A stretch of DNA of 64,000 nt from positions 77,643-141,642 of the forward strand of contig JBGMQN010000069.1 of assembly GCA_048054495.1 (NCBI GenBank), given 5' to 3'. Shown here piece after piece: positions 23,101 through 37,142 of this stretch. How positions within the stretch are numbered: the first letter of the stretch is position 1; each line of letters begins with the position of its first letter. A program made the translations under genes and the position numbers. The DNA is from JADFRG01 sp048054495 (lineage in GTDB: Bacteria; Chloroflexota; Anaerolineae; Anaerolineales; E44-bin32). A model generated the notes under the pieces. It searched no databases. It was not told the origin of the DNA and saw only the letters and a program-made list of their open reading frames with translations.

Positions 23101-26100
23101 GGACCAGGTCAGGATCGGCGAACAGGCGATCGTCATCGGCAGCCCCTTTGGATTTGATCAAAGCCTGACCGCCGGTTATATCAGCGCGCTAGGTAGAATG
23201 CTCCAAAGTGGAGACGATTATGGGACCGAGATCGACAACGTGATCCAGACTGATGCGGCGGTGAACCCGGGCAACTCAGGCGGACCGCTGCTCAATACTG
23301 AAGGAGAAGTGATCGGGATCACAACCGCCATCTTCTCGACCGGAGGCGGCTTCCAGGGGATCGGCTTCGCGGTCCCCATCAATACGGCCAGAGCAGTGGC
23401 AGACGAGTTAAGAGATCGCGGCTACGTCAAGCGTCCGTTTCTGGGAATTGCCGGACTGGACTTGACGCCACAACTCTCTCAACGGCTGGATCTGCCAGTG
23501 GAAGGAGGCATCCTGGTTCAACTTGTGCACGAAGGATCTGCCGCGGCAGAAGCCGATGTTCGCGCGGGCGACCAAGAAATTGAGACGCCTTTTGGAACCA
23601 TCGTCTTGGGCGGGGACGTTCTGGTGGCCATTAATGGGGAATCCGTGTCAAGCATGGCCGATGTGAACCGGCTCGTGCAGAGCCGTGAAATCGGGGATAG
23701 GATCACACTCGAGGTAGTACGTGGGGCCGAGAGCATCCTTGTCAGCGGAACTCTCAGCGAGCAGCCCAGGCCAGATTAGCGTTCTACAACTATCTTCATT
23801 CCTCGAGGATTTCATCTTCACCTGCTATCAGCCCTGGTCCAAGCATCATTGGTCGACGCGGCGAGTTGAGCTTGCCACTCGAATGTGGTGGCCAGCAAGC
23901 CAGTTAATGGACGATCGCCTCCGTACCCCGAGAGCCGGAAAAAACAAAGCTCAAGATGGAAATTAGACAAATAGAGCCTGAAGAGCGACGGGTGTCACTT
24001 GAAGGGATGTATTTGAGTCATAGGCTCCAGGAATTGGCAAAAAGGATGGATCGCCCGATCGTGGTTGCCAACTACGTAACCGACATAAACGATGTGATTG
24101 CCGTTGAGGGCATACGGGGCTCGCCCGAAGAACTTAAGAACCCTTCGGATTGGAGGCTCTTTCAAGAACTCACTGCCCAAGCTGACGCAATAATCACCGG
24201 TGCAAGTTATATGACCGAGTTTGAGGAAAATGGTGAAAGTGTTCAAAACGTGCTCACCCAATTTGACAAAGGTAGCAGTTTTGAGGATTTAGGAGACTGG
24301 AGAGAACAAAATGGCCTTAAGAGAAACCCCGATCTTGTGGTCGTAAGCAGGAGCTTGAGTTTTGGTATTCCCAAGGCAATTTCCGAAGGCGGAAGAAGGA
24401 TCCTTATCTTCACCACCAATTCAATGGAAGGTAGCAAGAATGCCAGAGAGCTTGAAAAAGCCGGAGCCACGGTTATCGGGGCAGGGAAAAAAGGAGTTGA
24501 TGGCGCGGCGATGATTGAGCGCTTGGGCCAAGAAGGTTATAGAGTTATCAAAATGATTACGGGCCCGAGAGTCTTGAAAATACTTATGGATGCAGAATTC
24601 AAGAACCAAGAAGGCGAGGTAATCCGCAGGGGAGCTCTTGACAGGCTCTATATCACAAGGGTGGATAGAAAAATAATCGATGATCTATCAGGTGCAGTCA
24701 CCGTTCTAGAGGGGATAACAGTAGATGACCTGACTTTCGAGGGAGGAGGCTTTCGGCTGATCCAAAGATCTACCCACGACGCAATTGTCGGAAATGATAG
24801 CTACGAAACTTCTCAAGAATTCCTCGTTTTCGAAAGACACGATCTCGCCTCTGGGAGCCCGGAGCGCGTCGATGTGTAGCTTCGAAGAATCTACATTACG
24901 CACATGTGCGTAGTGACAGCTCCCGCTACGGCCGTTAGACTCGCTATCCCAGAAAAAAGCTGGTACAAATTTGTGCCCTTTGGGAACATCCCAACAGGAA
25001 ACTCAGGCGAGTACACTCAGGTGAGCACACTCTGGCGAGTGCGAGCGGGCAAGCAGGAAGCTCGAAGCCGTTAGCGGGCGCCCGGCGCGATGTTGGCTCC
25101 GGGGCATCCCCAGAGTTGCGATGAAACCAGGCATCCGGCCCGGGTGCTTTGCCGAAAGGCCGACGCGATCTCAAAGTTCGCAATGAGGAGGACCAGAGTG
25201 GACATGCCAAAGACGCCGTCAGCGGTGGGAGGAGTCGACCAAGGCTCAGTTGGGGAAAGCGTAGCAGGGGAGATGCGAATCGTGGATGCGTCGCCGCTGG
25301 CTCATGCCGAGCTGGAGCGGTTGGACGCTCACTGGCGGGCGGCCAATTACCTATCGGTGGGCCAGATCTACCTCCTCGACAACCCTTTGCTCAAGGAGGA
25401 ACTTCGCGCCGAGAACGTCAAGCCCCGGCTCCTGGGTCACTGGGGCACGACCCCAGGACTCAACTTTGTCTACACTCATCTCAACAGGCTCATCGTCTCC
25501 CAGGACCTCGACCTGATGTATGTTATCGGACCCGGACATGGTGGTCCCGGCATTTTGGCCAACACGTGGCTAGAAGGTTCCTACAGCGAGCTCTACCCGG
25601 GGATCGGTCGAGACGCCGGCGGTATGGCCCGTCTCTTCAAGCAGTTTTCCTTCCCGGGCGGGGTGCCGAGCCACGTGGCGCCCGAGGTCCCGGGCTCGAT
25701 CCACGAAGGCGGAGAGCTGGGGTATTCCCTGGCACACGCCTACGGAGCGGCCTTCGACAACCCAGATCTCGTCGTGGCCTGCGTGATCGGGGATGGCGAA
25801 GCCGAGACCGGCCCTTTGGCGGCGGCGTGGCATTCGAACAAGTTCCTCGATCCGGTCGGCGACGGAGCCGTACTGCCGATCCTGCATCTCAACGGCTACA
25901 AGATCGCCAACCCAACCGTTCTGGCGCGTATCGACGAAGGGGAGCTGGCCCGCCTGCTCGAGGGCTACGGACACCTCCCCTACCTTGTCGAGGGCAACGA
26001 TCCGGAAGAGGTCCATCAGAAGATGGCAGCCACGCTCGACGAGGTCTTCGTCGAAATCCGCCGTATCCAACACCAGGCGAGGGTCGACGGGGTCGAGACG

Positions 26101-29100
26101 CGACCCCGGTGGCCCATGATTGTGCTTCGGACCCCGAAGGGCTGGACCGGACCGGATGAGGTCGACGGGGTCGCCGTTGAAGACACTTGGCGCTCGCATC
26201 AGGTCCCCCTCAGCAACGTCCGGAAGAACCAGGAGCACCTCCACAGGCTTGAGGACTGGATGCGCAGCTACCGGCCCGACGAGCTGTTCGACGAGAATGG
26301 ACATCCGCGAGACGTGGTCACTGGCTGGCTGCCGCAGGGGGCACGCCGCATGGGGGCCAATCCCCACGCCAACGGCGGTCTCTTAGTGCGTGATCTCGAG
26401 ATGCCCGACTTCCGGGACTACGCGGTCGATGTGGAACAGCCAGGGCGCAGCACGGCCGAGCCGACCCGGGTCCTGGGTCAGTTCCTGCGGGATATCATGC
26501 GGATCAATCCGAACAACTTCCGCCTCTTCGGACCCGACGAGACCGCCTCGAATCGTCTCGACGCCGTTTACGAAGTCACCGACAAGGTGTGGAACGCCGC
26601 GATCCTGCCCGGGGACGAGCACCTGGCCCGGCAGGGCCGCGTCATGGAGATCCTCAGCGAGCACACCTGCCAGGGGTGGCTCGAGGGCTACCTGCTCACG
26701 GGCCGCCACGGCCTTTTCTCGTGCTACGAGGCCTTCATCCACATCATCGACTCGATGTTCAACCAGCACGCCAAATGGCTGACAGTAACCAGGGACCTGG
26801 AATGGCGGCGCCGCGTCCCTTCGCTCAACTATCTCCTGACCTCCCACGTATGGCGGCAAGACCACAACGGGTTCTCTCACCAGGATCCCGGGTTCATCGA
26901 TCACGTCATCAACAAGAAGGCCGACGTCATCCGCGTCTACTTGCCGCCGGATGCCAACAGCCTTCTGTCGGTGGCCGACCACGTACTGCGCAGTCGAGAC
27001 TACGTCAATGTGATCGTGGCGGGTAAGCAGCCCCAGCCCAACTGGATGGGGATGGACGACGCCGTGCTCCATGCCACTCGTGGGCTGGGAATCTGGGACT
27101 GGGCGAGCAACGGTGAAGGAGACCCGGATGTCGTGATGGCCTGCGCCGGCGACACGCCGACCCTGGAGACGATCGCGGCTGTGGACCTGCTGCGTCGTCA
27201 TCTCCCGGATCTCAAGGTACGGGTGATAAACATCATCGACCTCATGCGGCTTCAAGCCGAGACCGAGCACCCTCACGGGTTACCCGACCGCGAGTTCGAT
27301 GCGTTGTTCACTGTCGATCGGCCGATCATCTTCGCCTATCATGGATACCCGTGGCTCATCCACCGCCTCACCTATAGTCGCAGCAACCACCGAAACATGC
27401 ATGTCCGCGGCTACAAGGAGGAAGGCACCACGACCACCCCCTTCGATATGGTGGTGCTCAACGACATGGACCGCTTCCACCTCGTGATGGATGTCATCGA
27501 TCGAGTCCCCGGCCTCGGTCAGCGGGCGGCTACGGTTCGCCAGTTGATGGTCGATAAGAGGACCGAGCACCGTGCGTACATCCAGGAGCACGGCGAAGAC
27601 CTCCCCGAGATTCGGGACTGGACCTGGGCGGACTAATTAGAGTCCTTGTCGTCAACGCCGGCTCGTCGAGCCTCAAACTCCGCCTCCTCGGGCCGGAGGA
27701 CGAATTGTTGGCCGACCGAAAAATCGACCAATGGAAAGAAGGCGACGCAGGATCCGTCGCCGAGCTTCTCAAGGGCTTGGACGGTGTCGATGCCGTCGGG
27801 CACCGAATTGTTCATGGCGGTGCGTCCTTTCGAGACGCGATCCGCATCGACGACCAGGTCCTCGATCAGATCGCCGAGCTCACTCCGCTAGCGCCGCTCC
27901 ACCAACCCCGGGCTCTGGCCGGAATCAAGGCTGTGCGGGCCGTCCTGCCGGACATACCATCAATCGCCTGCTTCGACACCGCCTTCCATGCCCAGATGCC
28001 CGCCCGGTCGGCCGAATATGCCCTTCCTGAGGACTGGCGTAAGCGGTGGAAGCTGCGCCGCTATGGATTCCACGGTCTCTCCCATGCCCATGCGGCCCGG
28101 CGCGCAACCTCCATGCTGGCCCGCCCTGAAGCAAGATTGCGGATCGTGACCTGCCACCTCGGAGCCGGCGCATCACTCGCCGCGGTAGAGAACGGACACT
28201 CCATCGACACCACTATGGGTTTCACGCCGCTGGAAGGGCTGGTGATGGCCACTCGCTCGGGAACCGTCGATCCCGGGCTCGTGCTCTGGCTCATCACAGA
28301 AGCCAACCTCGACCCGCATGAGGTCCGACGCGGGCTCGAAGAACGCTCCGGTCTAGTCGGCCTCGCAGGTGGCTCGGGGGACATGCGGGAGGTGCTCGCC
28401 GCCCGGGAGCAAGGAGATGCGCTGGCCATCTTCGCCTTCGATACCTACATCCACCGCCTCGTGCGAGAGATTGGCGCCATGTCGGCGATCCTCAATGGTC
28501 TCGACGTGCTGGTCTTCACCGGTGGCGTAGGAGAGCACGCGTCTCCAGTACGGGCCGAGGCCGCCGGCCGGCTGACCCACCTGGGTGTGGCCATCGACGA
28601 ACAACGGAACGCGAGCGCTTCGACCGACACTGACATCAGCGCCGATCATGCCGCCGTATCGACGCTTGTCATCGAGTCCCGCGAAGACCTCGAGATCGCG
28701 AGCCAGACGCGCCGAGTTCTCTCCACCACGGTGTAGAGTGCGGTAAGAGTTAACACGTAAATTCTCTAGCCAACGGAAAAGAAAAGAGACACATATAGCC
28801 AAGCCAGCCCATGCCGTTTTTTCGCATCGGGGCCAAATGGACAATACTATGGCGGCCAGTGCCTATCCAATTAGCCAAGCGAACTGGGCCCGCGCGCTGT
28901 GCAATTGTAGGCAGGAAAGCTTTGCGGCCGCAGGCAAGCAGGCAGAACGCACTTTCTTCGCAGCACAAGCAGCCGCTAGATGTAAGCTGTTGTCCAACCT
29001 TTCTGCGTCAGCTGGGACCTTAACCTCTGGGCCTGCAGGTACCCTGGAGTGAACCCACAGACTGCTGGCACGTGGAGACCCTTAACGCTGGCGGCCTCTT

Positions 29101-32100
29101 TTCTTGATTGGCTCCATTACAAGTGCTAGAATGACTTAGCCCGATCGGTGGTCGTTCGCAGGGCGGACCTGCGACGGCGTTGAGCATCCTCGCTCATCGA
29201 TAAGTGCCGGCCGGTCCCAAGTACTTCTCAAACAGATGAGCCTTTGGCAGCAGTATCTGCGACCGCAGAGTCTGGCCGATGCATTGGACACATTGGCGGC
29301 GCTCAGTGATTCCGGCGAAGCCGTAGCGGTAGTTGCGGGCGGCACAGACATTCTGCTGGATTTGGATCAGGGCCGACACGCGGCGGTCGAGACTCTGGTC
29401 GACGTGACGGCCGTAGAGGAGATGCTGGAGATCCGGCAGGTGGACGAGACCATCCATATCGGCGCGGCCGTTCCGCTGCGAGAGGTGATTGACGATGCAC
29501 TGGTGCGTGCCAATGCGACCGCCCTTGTAGAGGCGTGCGAACTCATCGGAGGGCCGCAGGTGCGCAATGTCGCGACCTTGGGCGGCAACGTGGCGCACGC
29601 ACTTCCAGCCGCCGATGGAACGATAGCGCTGCTCGCGCTGGGCGCAGAGGCGCAGGTCGCCTCCGCGCAAGGTGCGACCTGGGTCCCAATGGAGGAGCTG
29701 TTTGTCTCTCCCGGTGAGCCCAACTTCGATCGCGCTCACGAGCTGGTAGTGAGATTTCGTTTTCCCGCGTTGCGCGAGGGTGAGGCCTCCGCGTTTCGCC
29801 GTGTCATGCGCCCGCAGGGGGTGGCCATCGCGATCCTGAATATGGCCGTTCGACTGTATCTAGACGAGGGCGGGATCATCCAGGAAGCTCGCCTGGCAAT
29901 CGGGCCGGCCGGACCGCGACCGCTGCGTGCTCGGGCGGCGGAGCAGGCCATCGAAGGGAACATGCTCGATGAGGCTGCTTTCTCGGCCGCGCTGAACGCA
30001 CTCAGCGGAGAAGTGAGCCTGCGAACCAGCCCGCACCGTGCCACTGCAGAATACCGGAGCCACCTGCTTGCAAGCCTGCTGCGGCAGACTCTGGAGGCGG
30101 CTTTGTCTCGCGTGGAGCACGCAGTATGAGCGATCGTAGCCCCGACCCTGAGCCTCAGATGATGGATTTCGAGGTCAATGGCGAGCTGAGGCGCGTGCGT
30201 GCCGGGCCAGGGGAAATGCTTTCCGATGTGCTGCGCTACCAGCTCGAGCTCACGGGCACCAAGATAGGTTGTGGAGAGGCCGAATGCGGCACCTGCACTG
30301 TATTGGTCGATGGCCATCCGGTGCTGTCGTGTGTCTACCCCGCCATGAAAGCCGCCGGTCGGTCGGTCCGAACCATCGAGGGATTGGCCAAGAACGGCCA
30401 CCTCCATCCACTGCAAGAAGCGTTTGTGAAGTACGGCGCCGTGCAGTGTGGCTTCTGCATCCCGGGCCAGATAATGACCGCCGCGGCACTTCTGGAAACT
30501 ATTCCCGATCCGTCGGAGGCCGAGATCCGCAAGGCGCTCAAGGACACTCTCTGTCGCTGCGCCGGCTATCCCACCATCATTCGGTCCATTCGGGCCGCCG
30601 CGCTCAGCGTGCGAACGGGCGAAGCCATTGCTGAGCCGGATTTGCCAACTGCAGGCGATACGCGTGTCGTGGGGCAGCTCGTTGCACGGCCGGATGCGGT
30701 GGAGAAGGTCGACGGAAGTGCTAAGTTCGCCGACGACTATTCCTTTCCCGGAATGCTCTTTGGGGCCACCCTCAGAGCCGGAAGACCCCATGCGGTGCTG
30801 CGTAGACTCGACATAAGTGCCGCCAGCGAGGCGGAGGGGGTAGTGGCTGTCCTGACTGCAGAGGACATCGAGGGCGAGATCCATCATGGGCTGGTCGTGA
30901 AGGATTGGCCGGCGCTGGTGGGCGTGGATGAGAAGGTTCGCTATGTCGGCGATGCGATCGCATTGGTTGCGGCCGACACGCTTGAGGCGGCTCAGCTTGC
31001 GCTGGATCTCATCGAAGCCGATTACGAGGAACTGCCTGTGGTTTCGGATCCCGTGCAGGCCCGTTCGGCGGATGCGCCGGAAGTACATGAAAGCGGCAAC
31101 CTGCTCAAGCACATCAAGGTCCGGAAAGGCGATCTCAAGGCGGGCTTCGAAGAGGCTGACATCATCATAGAAGACACCTACCACACAGCCATCACAGAGC
31201 ACGCCTTCCTCGAACCTGAATGTGCCATTGCGCGACTTACGGATGAGGGACGCCTCGAGGTCTATGTCGGTTCCCAGATCCCGTATGCCGACCGCAGTCA
31301 GATCGCGCGCTGTCTGGGTATGGCCGATAATGAAGTTAGAGTTATCGGCACGCTCATTGGAGGCGGCTTTGGCGGCAAAGAAGACATCGCGGGCCAGATC
31401 CACGCCGCGATGCTCGCCAAGGCCACCGGGCGACCCGTCAAAATCCTCTACGACCGGCACGAAAGTCTGCTGGTCCATCCGAAGCGCCACGCCACTCAAA
31501 TTCGTGTGAAGCTGGGTGCGAAGGCAGATGGGACGCTCGTGGCCGCGGAGACCGAGCTCTATGGCGACACCGGCGCTTACGCCTCGCTCGGCGAAAAGGT
31601 CATGACGCGTGCCACCACTCACTCCGCCGGACCGTACGTCGTCCCGCATGTCAAAGCCGACTGCTACGCGATGTACACCAACAACCCACCCGCGGGAGCG
31701 TTCCGGGGGTTCGGAGTGACACAATCTGCGTTCGCGATCGAGTCCATCATGGATGATCTGGCGAGACAGCTGGGTATGGACCCGATCGAACTGCGATTGA
31801 AAAACGCGCTGGAAGTTGGAACATTGACCAACACCGGGCAGGAGCTGCGGGAGAGCGTCGGACTGGTCGAGTGCATCGAGCGGGTGTCGGCCAGGATGCA
31901 CGAGTTCTCAACAGAACCCTTCGTCTCTAAGACGCCCGAAGGTCAGCCCGGCATACGTCGCGCTTGGGGCCTGGCTGCCGCCTACAAGAACACCGGCCTG
32001 GGGGGTGGAGCTCCAGACAAAGCCTCCGCCGAAGTTGAAATCTATGAGGATGGCACGGCAGAGGTCAGGACCTCTTCGGCTGAGATTGGACAAGGGCTGG

Positions 32101-35100
32101 TGGCGGTGCTGCAGATGATCGCAGCGGAGGAGCTCACGCTTCCGCCTGACCGCGTGCGGGTGCTGCTGTCGGACACCGATCTCACGCCAGACGGCGGACC
32201 GACTACCGCCTCGCGCCAGACCTACGTGACCGGAAATGCAGTTCGCTACGCCACCGATGTCGTCAAACAGGCCATGGCCTCGACCCTGGCGGAGCACTTT
32301 GATGTCCCTCCGGCGCAAATCAAATTCCACGAAGGTTTGGCACAAGTTAACGGACGCCAGGTTGAGCTCGGCGATGCCGTAGGAATCATGAAGGAAGAAG
32401 GCCGTCAAGCTCGAGCGACCTACGAATATTGGGCACCTACCACGCAGGCGCTGGGTACTGGCGGAGACATGCACTTTGTCTTTTCGTTTGCCGCTCAAGC
32501 GGCGGAGGTTGAAGTGAATCTGGACACCGGTGAGGTGCACGTATTACGCGTGATCGCAGCCAACGACGTAGGCAAGGTGATCAATCCGCTTGGACTCCTG
32601 GGTCAGGTCGAAGGCGGCGTGATGATGGGATTAGGCAATGCCATCACCGAGCATTTCATTGTGGAGCAGGGAAGAGTGATCACCGATCGATTGGCACGAT
32701 ATCGTATGCCGGGGATCCTGCATACGCCCGAGATCGTCTCCATCCCGGTCGAGCACCCGGCGGCCGACGGGCCGTACGGAGCGAAGGGGGTGGGCGAGAT
32801 TACGAGCATACCCACAACGCCGGCGATCACCAACGCCATCTACCACGCATGCGGCGTGCGGATCAAACACCTGCCTGTCGATCAAGACTGGCTCGCGCTT
32901 GAACTGGCCGGGCTAAACGGCGGAAGTTAACATAACTGCACATGAGCCAGATAAAGACTGGTGGACGCAGATAAGCAATCAGCCTGGACTGGCTCGGGCT
33001 CAACCTGGCCAGAGCAAGGTCGGAGTATAAACAAGTGAATACAATAGGATAAAGATCGATAGCCGGAGAGAACTTCTGAAATGCTGATCCAGAACGCCAA
33101 GGTCATCACCTGGGGTGAACCCAACCAAATCCTCGAAGATTATGGCTTGTATATCGAGGGCGGTTTGATCCGTGAACTGGGCCCGACCCAGGAACTCGCC
33201 GCCAAGCATGCGGACGAGGAGAGCCTGGATGCCGCAGGCCAATATGTCATGCCGGGCAATATCTGTGCCCACACGCATTTCTACGGTGCATTCGCGCGCG
33301 GTATGGCGATTCCGGGGCGGGCACCGAAGGATTTCCCTGAGATCCTCGAAAGGCTCTGGTGGCCGCTGGACAAGGCCCTGACGGATGAGGATGTTCGCTA
33401 TTCGGCGCTGGTATCAATGGTGGATGCCATCAAGCACGGCACGACCATGCTCATCGACCATCACGCCTCTCCGAATGCCATCGATGGCTCGCTGGACACC
33501 ATCGGCGACGCCGTGGAGCAGGCAGGATTGCGAGCCGTGCTCTGCTATGAAGTCACCGATCGGGATGGGGAGCAAAAGGCTCAGGCCGGGATCGCAGAAA
33601 ACGTGCGCTTCATACGGCGCTGTGATGCGGAGCGGCCTGCCGATGGCAGGCTGGCGGCGAGCTTTGGACTGCATGCAAGCCTGACGCTATCGGACGAGAC
33701 GCTGGACGCCTGTGCCGAGCGCGCACCGGCGGGGACCGGCTTCCACATCCACGTGGCAGAGCATGAGGCGGATGAATATGACAGCCAGAACAAGAGCGAG
33801 ATGCGCGTGGTCGACCGCCTGGCAAAGCATGGTATCCTGAGCGAAAGCACGATCGTAGCCCATGCTGTGCACGTAGATACGCGTGAGATTGAAATACTCG
33901 CGGACAGCGGTAGCTGGGTGAGCCATCAGCCGCGATCGAACATGAATAACGCCGTCGGAGTAGCGGAGGTGGAATCGATGATGCGCGCCGGCGTCAATGT
34001 TTGCCTGGGCAACGATGGCTTTTCGAATGCCATGTGGGAAGAGTGGAAGACCGCTTATCTTGTGCACAAGGTGTGGCGGCGAGACCCACGGCGCATGGGC
34101 GGTGGGGACATCATCCAAATGGCCGTGCGCAACAATTCTGCTCTAGCAAGAAAATTCTTTCTAAGCGCGCCGGTCGGAGTGATCGAGCCCGGTGCGCATG
34201 CCGATCTGATCTTTGTCGATTACCATCCCACAACGCCCCTGTCCGCTGATAATCTCCCCTGGCACATCCTGTTCGGCTTTCACGAATCCATGGTCACCAC
34301 GACCCTCGTGGCCGGCAATGTGCTGATGCGGGATCGGGAGCTTCTCACTCTGGACGAGGCGGAGATCACCGCCCACTCTCGGGCACTGGCGCTGGCCGTG
34401 TGGGATCGGTATCAGGGCAACGTACCCATGGAGCATCTATGACCGATCGATTGATCCTGACCCTGGCAATACTTGGCGGAACCGGCAACGAGGGCACCGG
34501 ACTGGCCTACCGCTGGGCCAGGGCCGGCTACCACGTGATCATCGGATCTCGCTCAAGCAAAAAGGCGAAACGCGTCGCAAAAGAGTTGAATGCGCGTCTG
34601 GAACGGGATTTTGTGGAAGGCATGCGAAATGCCGATGCGGCCAGGGCATGCGATATCGCGGTCCTGACCGTCCCGTATCCCGCTCAACGCGACACGTTGG
34701 AAGCGCTGAAGGATGAGCTTTCGGGCAAGCTCTTGGTAGATGTAACTGTGCCGCTGGATGAGGACGAAGCGACGCTGGTGAAGATGCCGCCCGCTGGCAG
34801 TGCGGCGCAGGAAGCGCAAGAAATCCTTGGCGATGAGGTGTCGGTCACCGCTGCATTTCACGTCATTTCTCATACCCATCTTCGTCAAGATGGCCCGATC
34901 GCCAGCGATGTGCTGATCTGTGGGGATAGCGAGGCGGCGAAAGAGCAGACGATGCAGCTGGTTGCGGCGGCCGGGCTGGCCGGCTGGGACGCAGGGGGTC
35001 TGCAAAATGCGGTTGTGGCGGAAGGCCTGGTGCCCGTGCTAATCGGCATCAACAAGCGCTACAAGATCAAATCCGCCGGCATCCGTATTACCGGAGAGCA

Positions 35101-37106
35101 GGCGCCGACCTAGCCACGCTTACAATGCAGATGACCTTAACTGCCCTGCCGGGGATCCCGTTGATCCGACCTGGGGATGACCTGGCAGGGTTGATTCTCG
35201 CCAGCGCCGAAGAGAGCGGAATCGAGCTAGAGACGGGCGATGTGCTGGCCGTGGCACAGAAGGTCGTATCGAAGGCTGAAAACAGGCTGGTGGATCTGGG
35301 CCAGATCCAGCCTTCGAAACCAGCCTTGAAGCTCGCTGAAGAGGCGCGAAAGGATCCCCGATTGGTTGAGGTGATCCTATCTGAATCCAGGGAAGTGCTT
35401 CGCGTACGCCCCGGCCTGGTCATTGTCGAGCACCGCCTGGGATTCGTGTGTGCGAACGCCGGCGTGGATCACTCGAACGTGGAAGGCCATCAGACCGTGC
35501 TGCTGCTGCCGGAGAATCCCGAGCGATCCGCAAGTGAGATCCGGGAGTCTCTCGAGCGCGCGACTGGCGCATCGCTAGGAGTCCTGATCATCGATTCGCA
35601 CGGACGCGCCTGGCGCATGGGAACGGAGGGAGTCGCCATTGGTGTCAGCGGATTTCCGGCCTTGTTGGACCTAAGGGGTACGCCAGACCTGTTCGGTCGT
35701 ACGCTCAAGGTCACACAAGTAGGTCTGGCGGACGAGATGGCGGCGGCGGCCTCGCTCGTGATGGGGCAGGGCGATGAAGAGCGGCCGGTGGTTCACGTGC
35801 GTGGATTTCCTTATCCACTCCGAGAAGGATCCGTCCAGGAGATCTTGAGGCCTAAGGAATTTGACCTCTTTCGATAGTGGCAAAGCCAACCCGCTCGCCG
35901 CACGGAACATCGCTCGCGGCCCTAATTCAGGACTAGGAGCACCCTATGTTCCCTGAGAGTCACCTAGATCTGCTGTCAGATGAGAAACGGGCGGCGGCTT
36001 ACCTGGCAACCCTGATGCCGGATGGGAGTCCGCAGGTCACGCCGGTCTGGTTCTCGTATGAAAACAACCGGCTGAGGATCAACACTAACAGGGGCCGAGT
36101 GAAGGAAAAGAATTTATCGGCCCGGCCTCAAGTTGCCCTGGTGATACAGGATCCAAACGACACCTACCGGTTTATTCAGATCCGCGGAGCAGCTGCCAAG
36201 CCGATCGAGGAAGGAGCGGTCGACCATATTGAACGCTTGTCGCAAAAATATCACGGCGTGCCGTTTCGACCGCTGCGTCCGGGCGAAGTGCGAGTGATTT
36301 TCGAGATCGAGCCGTCTTCGATAAGTACAAACGAATGAGTTCGGGTCCTGCGGAATTTGAAGCCCTGGCAAACAGTCGGAAGTCGGTCCGCGAATTCAGC
36401 GACGCTCCATTGGAGCTCGAGTTGGTGGATCGGCTGTTGTCCACCGCATGCCAGGCACCCTCGGCGCACAATCGTCAGCCCTGGCGGTTTGCCGTGCTCT
36501 GGGAATTTGATGCTCGAGACAAACTGGCGCGCGCGATGGGGGAGAAGCTGCGCGCGGACCGTCTGTCAGACGGCGAAGATCCGCATGAAATTAAGAAGGA
36601 CATTGAGCGCTCGTGGAATCGGATCACCGGCGCGCCGGTGGCGATACTCGTATGCCTGACCATGGAGGACATGGACAAGTATCCGGATCGGGAGCGCAGA
36701 CGAGCCGAGTTTCGAATGGCCGTGCAAGGAATTGCCATGGCGGGCGAGAATCTACTGCTCGCGGCCCATGCACACGGGCTGGGAGCGTGCTGGATGTGTG
36801 CCCCGCTCTTCGCCCAGGAGGCTGTGATCGCAGCGCTGGACCTTCCGTCTTCCTGGGAACCTCAAGGCCTGGTGCTCCTCGGCTGGCCGGCCGGCCCGGG
36901 GAGGGCGCAAGCGCGGAGGCCGCTGGAGGAAGTAGCGGTCTACCTGTGAGGGCCCATGATTGAGGGGACACAATCATGAAAGTCGTTGCGTTGGCGGGTG
37001 GCGTGGGGGGAGCCAAACTGGTCGACGGGCTGGCGGCGGTGATGCCGGCCGAAGACCTCACGGTGGTCGTCAACACCGGTGACGATTTCGAGCACCTGGG
37101 TTTGAG

Positions 37107-37142
<36 letters not shown>
